A DNA stretch of 64,000 nucleotides from Lignipirellula cremea (GTDB lineage Bacteria > Planctomycetota > Planctomycetia > Pirellulales > Pirellulaceae): assembly GCF_007751035.1 (NCBI RefSeq), contig NZ_CP036433.1, forward strand, positions 2,895,001-2,959,000. The letters are read 5' to 3'. A program made the translations under genes and the position numbers. The notes beneath the pieces are model-generated. The model was not told where the DNA came from and searched no databases. It saw nothing but the letters and a program-made list of their open reading frames with translations. Positions 58,270 through 64,000 of the stretch are shown here, piece by piece (position 1 is the first letter of the stretch; each line of letters opens with the position of its first letter).

Positions 58270-60900
58270 CTACCGGTTGCGGAACGCTTCTGACGCGACG
58301 ATCGCCTGGATAAGACTACGCAGGCGGTAATCATGGTCCTGCAGGGCGACGGTGAGCTGGTCGACGGTGCGGTGGTCCACATACCCGACGGAGCGACCCA
58401 GCGCGTAGGTCAACATTTTCTGGCTGAACGCCTTGGCGAACCGATCACGTTCCTCCAGAAGGGCCGTTTTGAAACCGTTCAGGTTTTCGAAGCGTCGGCC
58501 CGAAGGCAGCTCTCCGCTAACGTCGAGTTCGGGCGGGTCGCGGCGAAAATTCTCCCCGTTGGCATGGGTCCGCCAGGCTCCGATGGCGTCGTAATTTTCC
58601 AGGGCCAGCCCGAAGGGATCCAGCCGCTTGTGGCACGAGGCACAAGTCGGCTCGTCGCGGTGCAACGCCAGTCGCTGGCGGACGGTCAATTTTTCACCGC
58701 TTGTGTTTGGCTGGATTTCGCCCGCGTTGGGCGGCGGCGGCGGGGACGGATCGTTGAACACGTTCTCCATGATCCAGGCGGCCCGGCGGACGGGCAGCGT
58801 GCGGGTGCCGTCGGCCAGCAGCGTCAGCAAGCCGGCCATGCCAAAGATCCCGCCCCGATGCTGGTCGGGCGTAATGGCCACTTTGCGGAACTCGCTTCCT
58901 TCCACTCCGGGAATGCCGTAGTGGCGGGCCAGACGTTCGTTAATCACCAGGAAGTCAGAGTCGAGGAAGCTGGTGATCGGCAGATCGCTGGCCAGGACTT
59001 CCGCGAAGAAAGCCAGCGCTTCCTGGCGGGACGCATCCTGCAGTTCCGGGTCATAGTCGGCGTACTGGTTGGAAACTTCCACGCTGCCGAACTCCTCGAC
59101 GTTCAACCACTGACCGGCGAAACTTTCGACGAACTGGCCTGATCGCGGGTCGTCCAGCATGCGCACGACCTGTTCACGGAGGACGTCCGGCTGCTGCAGC
59201 TGACCTTTCGCAGCCAGATCGAACAGCGTTTCGTCGGGCATGGTGCTCCATAAAAAGTACGACAGGCGCGTCGCCAGTTCGTAGTCGCCCAGGGGGAACG
59301 GGCCCTCGACGTCGACCGCCGGTTCGGCGATGTACAGGAATTGCGGGGCGCACAGGATCGTCTGCAGTCCCAGCCGCATGGCCTGGGAAAAGTTCATCCC
59401 CTGGCGGGCCAGCCCGTTGTCGACCACCGCGACGACACGGTCGATTTCTTCTGGCGAGACTGGTCGACGATACGCTTTGGGCAACAATCGAGCGATGACC
59501 GTGCGGGCCAGCGCCAGGTCGGCGTTTTCCGGCGTGGGGCCGCCGATCAACTGGCGATGACTGGCCGGGGGCCAGCTGGGGTGCAACGGTCCTTCAATTT
59601 CGAAGGAGTCAAAAAACAGTTGGGGCGCCTCTTCGGGATGTTCAGCGTATTCGTCCGAGTAGCTGAAAAAGGGCTCGTTGAAAGCTTTCGCCTGGCGGAT
59701 CAGCTCTTCTCGCTCGGCATAGAGCTGTTTCAGCAGTTGCTGATCGCCAGCCTTTTTGGCGGCGAGGATTTTCCCTGGAATGGCGCGTGCAGGGGATTTG
59801 ATCGTTTTCTGCCATTTAAGGTTAGGCTGAATCACTTTTTCCAGCCCATTCCATTGCATTGTCAGGCGCCGTGACTGGCCAGGTTCGCCGGCGCGGAGGA
59901 ACAGCATTGCCTCCACTATGCCCGGTTGTTCCAGGCGATGCTCCAGCGGCAAGATCGTTTCCGAAGCGATCGGCGTGCCGTCGGCGTACAGCAGCCGCAG
60001 GCGGATCGGTTCGCCGCGTCGACCGCGCGAGGCGCCTGCCCGTATGCGGATTCGATAGTAACCGTCCTGCGTGACCAGTTGGTCCAGTTGCAGCGACTCG
60101 AACCGGGCCCAGAGCTTGGGTCCCCGGCCGTTGCCGAACTTGTCCTGAATGTGAAGGACGCCCTGTGGCTGGATTTCAATACTATGCACGCCGAGCGGAT
60201 AAGTGACGGTCTCGCCCAGAATGGTGTCTTTATGACGGTCGGCTTCGGGACGCACCTTCTCTTCCGCTTCAAAGGCGATTTTTTCGCCGGGCGGCTGGTC
60301 GCCTTCGACGATCGCTTCGTCGGCGATCTGCTGGGCGGCGGCCAGGTAGGCGTCCATCTGAGTGGCGTCGATAAACAGGGCCGCGCTCAACCGGTCGAAG
60401 CCGTCTGCTTTGCCGTCAGGCGGCAAGGTTTCCGTCAGGGTCCGGGTGAAGTTTGCATCCAGGGAGAGCATGTCGCGAACCGTATTGATGTACTCCCTGC
60501 GGTTCATGCGGCGCAGCACAATCTGGCCGCCTGCCATACGTGATTCGCGTTCGGTCCGTTTCAGTTCCCGCCCTACCCACTGCGTTACCGCAAAGGCCTG
60601 TTCGGCGTCGGGTCGCGGCTTGTCCTCGGGCGGCATTTCGCCCAGGTTGATGCGATCGATGACTTCTTTCCAGGTGTCGGCGTTGTTGCCGGCCGCCAGA
60701 TTGGTGCTCAGGTTGTGCAGCCTGAGGCCGGCCTTGCCGTCTTCTTCTCCATGGCAGGAGAAGCAGTGCTGGGCCAGAAAAGGACGAACCTGCTGTTCAT
60801 AGACCTGCGCCTGTTCGGCCTGGGGCGGTGACGCATGGCAGACGCCGCCCAGGAAAGCGACGACAGCAAGAGCGCGAAGAACGGCGCAAGCGTGATACAT
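58270..60900 (-). CDS. Planctomycete cytochrome-PSD protein (PSCyt1, DUF1587, DUF1595, DUF1592, DUF1588, DUF1585)
   Basis: At 876 residues this is the longest of the four such proteins in the window. The signal peptide ends GVCHA. The haem motif is CFSCH at 46-50, with GEMPPEDKP after it, then DUF1587 (LRRMNRREYINTVRDML). A large beta-rich and charged insert (about 190-440) includes a Lys/Arg-rich helix RAIPGKILAAKKAGDQQLL. DUF1592 (ATRLSYFLWSTMPDETLF) precedes DUF1588 with the second CxxCH in TCASCHKRLDPFGLALENYD, then DUF1585. Exported; reaction unknown. A promoter is seen upstream, and the DUF1552 partner follows 60 bp downstream. Confidence 0.88.
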   Translation of the reverse strand: MYHACAVLRALAVVAFLGGVCHASPPQAEQAQVYEQQVRPFLAQHCFSCHGEEDGKAGLRLHNLSTNLAAGNNADTWKEVIDRINLGEMPPEDKPRPDAEQAFAVTQWVGRELKRTERESRMAGGQIVLRRMNRREYINTVRDMLSLDANFTRTLTETLPPDGKADGFDRLSAALFIDATQMDAYLAAAQQIADEAIVEGDQPPGEKIAFEAEEKVRPEADRHKDTILGETVTYPLGVHSIEIQPQGVLHIQDKFGNGRGPKLWARFESLQLDQLVTQDGYYRIRIRAGASRGRRGEPIRLRLLYADGTPIASETILPLEHRLEQPGIVEAMLFLRAGEPGQSRRLTMQWNGLEKVIQPNLKWQKTIKSPARAIPGKILAAKKAGDQQLLKQLYAEREELIRQAKAFNEPFFSYSDEYAEHPEEAPQLFFDSFEIEGPLHPSWPPASHRQLIGGPTPENADLALARTVIARLLPKAYRRPVSPEEIDRVVAVVDNGLARQGMNFSQAMRLGLQTILCAPQFLYIAEPAVDVEGPFPLGDYELATRLSYFLWSTMPDETLFDLAAKGQLQQPDVLREQVVRMLDDPRSGQFVESFAGQWLNVEEFGSVEVSNQYADYDPELQDASRQEALAFFAEVLASDLPITSFLDSDFLVINERLARHYGIPGVEGSEFRKVAITPDQHRGGIFGMAGLLTLLADGTRTLPVRRAAWIMENVFNDPSPPPPPNAGEIQPNTSGEKLTVRQRLALHRDEPTCASCHKRLDPFGLALENYDAIGAWRTHANGENFRRDPPELDVSGELPSGRRFENLNGFKTALLEERDRFAKAFSQKMLTYALGRSVGYVDHRTVDQLTVALQDHDYRLRSLIQAIVASEAFRNR

Positions 60901-60978
60901 GGGTTGCCCAGCGGCCTGGAATAAAGTGGAAGGTTCGCCTGCGATGAAGGAGGCAAAAACCGTTGAGAGGATGGTTTT

Positions 60979-61007
60979 AGTATACGAAAAGCAAGGGAAC
61001 CGTGCAA
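60979..61007 (-). promoter_or_regulatory. Sigma-70-like promoter for the 58270-60900 operon
   Basis: Read on the minus strand, TTGCAC (plus-strand 61002-61007) and TATACT (60979-60984) are separated by 17 bp and predict a leader of about 70 nt before the ATG at 60900. The other half of this 318-bp divergent spacer shows no clear signal for the DUF2934 gene. Confidence 0.5.
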
Positions 61008-61218
61008 ATCTGCAGGCGGTTCGACGGAGTCTCGGAATTCGCCGACACGCGGCTTTGCGAGGGAATCGCTTGCGATCCCGAAGCCGCCTGGGCGTAGTCG
61101 CAAGGATCTAGCAACGGGGCGGTCGTTTTCCTTGCAGGCCGGTGCGGGAAGCGTTAATGTGAAGGCAGCGGCCGCAGGCAATTCGGCGGCGGTTCCTTTC
61201 AACACGAGCGAGACTTCG

Positions 61219-61428
61219 ATGAACTCTGGCGCCGAACACGAGCAAGCGATTCGTGAAGCAGCTTATGTCGCCTGGGAACAGGCGGGGAAACCCGACGGCG
61301 ATGGCGCCGAGTTCTGGCTTCAGGCGGAAAAGTCGCTCCAGCAGGCCGAGGATCGGACCCGGGATCGGGTGGAAGAGGCGTCAGAGGAATCGTTCCCCGC
61401 CAGCGATGCGCCTGCCTGGAATCCCTGA
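61219..61428 (+). CDS. DUF2934 family small protein
   Basis: The 69-residue protein has the DUF2934 signature AIREAAYVAWEQAGKPDGD followed by FWLQAEKSL, then an acidic tail ending in SFPASDAPAWNP, a tail seen in many planctomycete and proteobacterial members. It is cytoplasmic; function is unknown, with some members linked to stress responses. The ATG at 61219 fits the family start; the frame is open to 61132. Confidence 0.85.
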   Translation: MNSGAEHEQAIREAAYVAWEQAGKPDGDGAEFWLQAEKSLQQAEDRTRDRVEEASEESFPASDAPAWNP

Positions 61429-61484
61429 CCGGGAAATTTGAGCAGGAATCTTCAAGCGGAGGCGCGCAGCGGGGGGTAGCCTCT

Positions 61485-62003
61485 TTACTCGCTCCAAAGC
61501 TTGCGGTAACCCGCCAGGCGGCCGATGAGGGTTTGCATGGCCGCGGCCGGTTTTCCTTCCAGCACCTTGTGCAGGCCGTCGAGTCGCTGCAGCATGGCGA
61601 GGTCCCAGCCGAGTTCGGCATGCAGTGCGACATCCTGGCCGTTGACCGTTAAAGTGTAGCCGGAAGCAGGCAAGAACCGCTTGCGCTGCGCGGGCAATTC
61701 TGTAGCCTGCTCCAGGAAACCGTCTGTCGCCAGGAATTGGATAATCTTTTTGGCCTGCGCTTCGTCGATCTGCAGCAGAGGGTGGAACGGGTCGCTGGCC
61801 AGTTGTTCGAGGGGCTGCACCGACAAGGACAGGTTGTAAAACGGCTTGTCCTGCGGTCCGTGGTACAGGAGCCGCAGTTGAAACGCCTGGAGGTTTTTCT
61901 CCAGCGACTGGGCTCTTTCCTCTGCCGGGCGGGGCGTCGCCCCCAGGGCCAAGGCCGGGCTGAAAACTCCCAGAAGAAAAAGAAGCAGGCCGATTTGTCG
62001 CAT
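61485..62003 (-). CDS. Secreted protein of unknown function
   Basis: The 172-residue protein has a clear signal peptide (MRQIGLLLFLLGVFSPALA, cleavage near 20) and a soluble domain with no recognised family. Its core contains FQLRLLYHGPQDKPFYNLS and GYTLTVNGQDVALHAELG. A GGAGAC ribosome binding site precedes the ATG. It is convergent with the DUF2934 gene. Confidence 0.7.
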   Translation of the reverse strand: MRQIGLLLFLLGVFSPALALGATPRPAEERAQSLEKNLQAFQLRLLYHGPQDKPFYNLSLSVQPLEQLASDPFHPLLQIDEAQAKKIIQFLATDGFLEQATELPAQRKRFLPASGYTLTVNGQDVALHAELGWDLAMLQRLDGLHKVLEGKPAAAMQTLIGRLAGYRKLWSE

Positions 62004-62333
62004 GGGATCGTCTCCAGAACGGGGGCGTTGGCTGGCGGGGTGTGCCGGATGGTTTGACGCAGCGGCGCCGGTTCAGGTTCCCAAAAAGCCGTATTTTCTG
62101 GTGCGCGACGGGTTCCAGAAGGGTCGCTTGGGAGCGGGAGGGAAGAAGGTTCAAGCCGGCGAACTGCTAAAGGCGATATAAGACGCAGGCGCTCCTGCCG
62201 GCTCCTGCCTGATGGCGCCAATGTAATCTTGACCCCTTGCGTTCGACCTGCGACTATTCCGCACCGGTTGAATCACGCCGCAGAATTTTGGCGGGGCTGC
62301 CTCTGCGACGCCGTTTGTTGGGAAGCAAACTCT
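62004..62333. other. Divergent spacer without a recognised gene
   Basis: This 330-bp spacer separates the divergent secreted-protein and lipoprotein genes. A TTGACC at 62229-62234 could be a -35 box for the lipoprotein gene, but the 17-bp-spaced hexamer GACTAT is a poor -10. Nothing else was seen. Confidence 0.4.
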
Positions 62334-62945
62334 ATGAAAAGCACGCATCTCCTGCTCGCCGCTGTAGCTATGTCGACGGCGTTGTCGGGCTGTCAGTCGC
62401 CCTACTACAAGGACCAGGGAGCCGCCCTGGGAGCTCTGGGCGGAGCCGGACTTGGCGCCGTGATTGGCGAACATAACGATAACCCGCTTGCTGGCGCCGC
62501 CATTGGCGCCGGGATTGGCGCTCTGACGGGAGCCGTAATTGGCGACGGAATTGATCGAGATCAGGCCTATCAAAGGGCCGCGATTGAATCCCAGGTCGGC
62601 CGGCAAGTGGCGGGCGCCGCGACGGTGGGCGATGTGATTGAAATGACCCGCGCCGGCGTCAGCGAACAGGTGATCGTCAACCATGTCCGCTCTAATGGCG
62701 TCGCGCAGCAAATCGGCCGTAACGAAATCGTCGCCATGACCCAGGCGGGCGTCGGCCCGAATGTGATCAGCACCATGCAGACGACCGGCCTGCCGGCTTT
62801 GTCGGCTCCGCCGGCCCGCCCGGTGATTGTGGAAGAGCACTATTACACCCCGCGGCCGTACTACCCGCGGTACTACCATCATCACCACCACCACCGCCCT
62901 CGCCCGCATTGCGGTCCGAGCTGGGGATTCAGCGCCCACTTCTAA
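62334..62945 (+). CDS. Glycine-zipper lipoprotein with histidine-rich tail
   Basis: The 203-residue protein has a lipoprotein signal ending LSGC and a glycine-zipper domain (about 28-75, GAALGALGGAGLGAVIG and GAAIGAGIGALTGAVIG), as in YMGG/SlyB-type outer-membrane proteins. A helical repeat-like region follows (VIEMTRAGVSEQVIVNHVRS and IVAMTQAGVGPNVISTM). The C-terminal tail is rich in Tyr, Arg and Pro and contains six consecutive histidines, which could bind metal. A GGAAG ribosome binding site supports the ATG at 62334; the frame is open to 62229. Confidence 0.82.
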   Translation: MKSTHLLLAAVAMSTALSGCQSPYYKDQGAALGALGGAGLGAVIGEHNDNPLAGAAIGAGIGALTGAVIGDGIDRDQAYQRAAIESQVGRQVAGAATVGDVIEMTRAGVSEQVIVNHVRSNGVAQQIGRNEIVAMTQAGVGPNVISTMQTTGLPALSAPPARPVIVEEHYYTPRPYYPRYYHHHHHHRPRPHCGPSWGFSAHF

Positions 62946-63116
62946 CGCCTCGTTTTGATCAGGCGGCGCCAGACGGAATCGTCTCGTGGTGAGGGGCGAA
63001 AACACCGCCAACAGGACGCGCTTCATCCGGGCGGGAAAGTCGTGCGTCCCGCCCCGGAGGACGCCCGCTCAGGAAGCTCCTGCTGCGGGCTCGGCTGCCG
63101 GAAAACGGCGACCGAT

Positions 63117-64000
63117 CTATCGACCGTAATGCTTGTCGGCGAAGTCCATGTACTGCTTCCAGTCGTACGACGTTACGTCGTGCTTGCCGGTGCGCAGGTG
63201 ATAGCCAATGCGTCCCCTGACCGGTTGGTCAGCGGCCGGCATCTCTTTCGCCGGGAAGGACTCTTTCCCCAGCAGCAGGTCGTATACCGGCGCTGCATTT
63301 TTGCAGGCGAGGAACTCGCCGCGCGGATCGGCCCAGGTGTCTTCGGTTGCGCTGGCCACATACACGGGACGCGGCGCCACGAGTGCGACCAGTTCGTGCT
63401 GGTCGACGGGGCAGCTATTTTCGTTGTCGTTGTACTGCTTGAAGTTCTCGCAGAACCAGTGCGGGAACGAGGTGTTGATCCGCTTGACCGTTTCGCCAAT
63501 CGCCCGGCGGCTGAGGGCGGCCCCGCCGCAGCCGGAGTCGTTGGAGATGACGATCGCAAAACGTTCGTCCCGCGCGCCGGCCCAGATGGCTGTTTTTCCC
63601 AATCGCGAATGGCCCATCACGGCGACTTTGGCGGCATCGATCTGCTTGTCGGTCTCAAGATAATCCAGGGCGCAGCTCAGACCCCAGGCCCAGGCGCTGA
63701 TCGTGCCCCACTCGTCGGCGGCGGGGCGGGTTTGTCCCTTTTTGTAGAAGAGCGGGTGCACGCCGTTCTGAAAGCCGTCGTTGAAATCGGGATCGATGTC
63801 GCCGTTGTAGATGGTGACCAGGCCGTAGCCGCGGTCGATGATTTCTTCCACAGGCCAGCGAGTCGTGGAGGCGCCGCGGGTCGCCTCGGTCGCCTTGTTA
63901 TCCTTCACGTTCGCATACCGTGAAGGCACCCAGTTGGGGTTAAGATGGATGCCCGGATCGGCTTCGATCGAGTGGTTGCCGGCGAAGTTCAAACCCATGA
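63117..64000 (-). CDS. CE15-like esterase (glucuronoyl-esterase family), 5' end outside window
   Basis: The visible 293 or more residues are the C-terminal part of an alpha/beta hydrolase. The nucleophile motif is GHSRLGK, the CE15-type GxSRxGK, with a downstream [14 protein letters not shown]. Later blocks are [26 protein letters not shown] and [13 protein letters not shown] with the expected catalytic histidine. Family enzymes cleave glucuronoyl esters between lignin and xylan; many planctomycete members have unknown substrates. The in-frame ATG at 63998 lies inside conserved sequence (GLNFAGNH), so the true start and signal peptide are beyond 64000. Confidence 0.82.
   Translation of the reverse strand, partial: MGLNFAGNHSIEADPGIHLNPNWVPSRYANVKDNKATEATRGASTTRWPVEEIIDRGYGLVTIYNGDIDPDFNDGFQNGVHPLFYKKGQTRPAADEWGTISAWAWGLSCALDYLETDKQIDAAKVAVMGHSRLGKTAIWAGARDERFAIVISNDSGCGGAALSRRAIGETVKRINTSFPHWFCENFKQYNDNENSCPVDQHELVALVAPRPVYVASATEDTWADPRGEFLACKNAAPVYDLLLGKESFPAKEMPAADQPVRGRIGYHLRTGKHDVTSYDWKQYMDFADKHYGR

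Overview
The window reads as chromosomal DNA of a GC-rich planctomycete, most likely Pirellulales-like. The evidence is four planctomycete cytochrome proteins (PSCyt1/PSD families, DUF1587-1595-1592-1588-1585), three Tat-exported DUF1552 proteins, a TIGR02996/LRR protein, many secreted propeller and LRR proteins, and a squalene-hopene cyclase with HpnH. I see no rRNA, CRISPR array, phage, transposase or plasmid functions. One tRNA (Arg-CCU) is present. The last gene runs off the right edge, and the RNA leader of the first gene is probably cut by the left edge.

Layout. 1-10 kb: guanidinium exporter gdx behind a mini-ykkC-type hairpin, a large secreted protein of unknown function, arfB, a PQQ-propeller protein, a BON-MscS channel, then quinone genes ubiE-ubiX and, past a repeat element, a UbiA-type prenyltransferase. 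9.6-19 kb: LRR lipoprotein, an orphan cytochrome-PSD protein, PhzF, a reduced ThiF-like protein, fabI, a Tat-exported Gfo/Idh oxidoreductase with promoter and terminator, and a glycine-zipper stress-type protein. 19-28 kb: a class C beta-lactamase-like protein and two divergently arranged DUF1552 + cytochrome-PSD gene pairs. 28-37 kb: membrane and propeller proteins, TIGR02996-LRR protein, a hybrid histidine kinase overlapping a DksA-type zinc-finger gene, DUF1990, and an FHA-EAL regulator.

37-43 kb, minus strand: a small membrane subunit, a sodium:solute symporter, squalene-hopene cyclase and hpnH, a hopanoid block followed by tRNA-Arg. 43-47.7 kb: a Tex protein enlarged by two long acidic disordered insertions, then a membrane-anchored unknown. 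47.8-56 kb: a 2072-residue alpha-2-macroglobulin with thioester motif and Met/Gly/Ala-rich bait-like segment, followed by an unrecognised two-gene unit. 56-64 kb: DUF6580 membrane protein, a third cytochrome-PSD/DUF1552 pair, DUF2934, small secreted and lipoprotein genes, and the C-terminal part of a CE15-like esterase.

The most unusual non-coding signal is a family of about 145-bp imperfect palindromes. There are three copies (about 8.4, 28.0 and 56.7 kb), each placed just downstream of a gene, sharing a paired-hairpin core with complementary triloops and one compensatory stem change.
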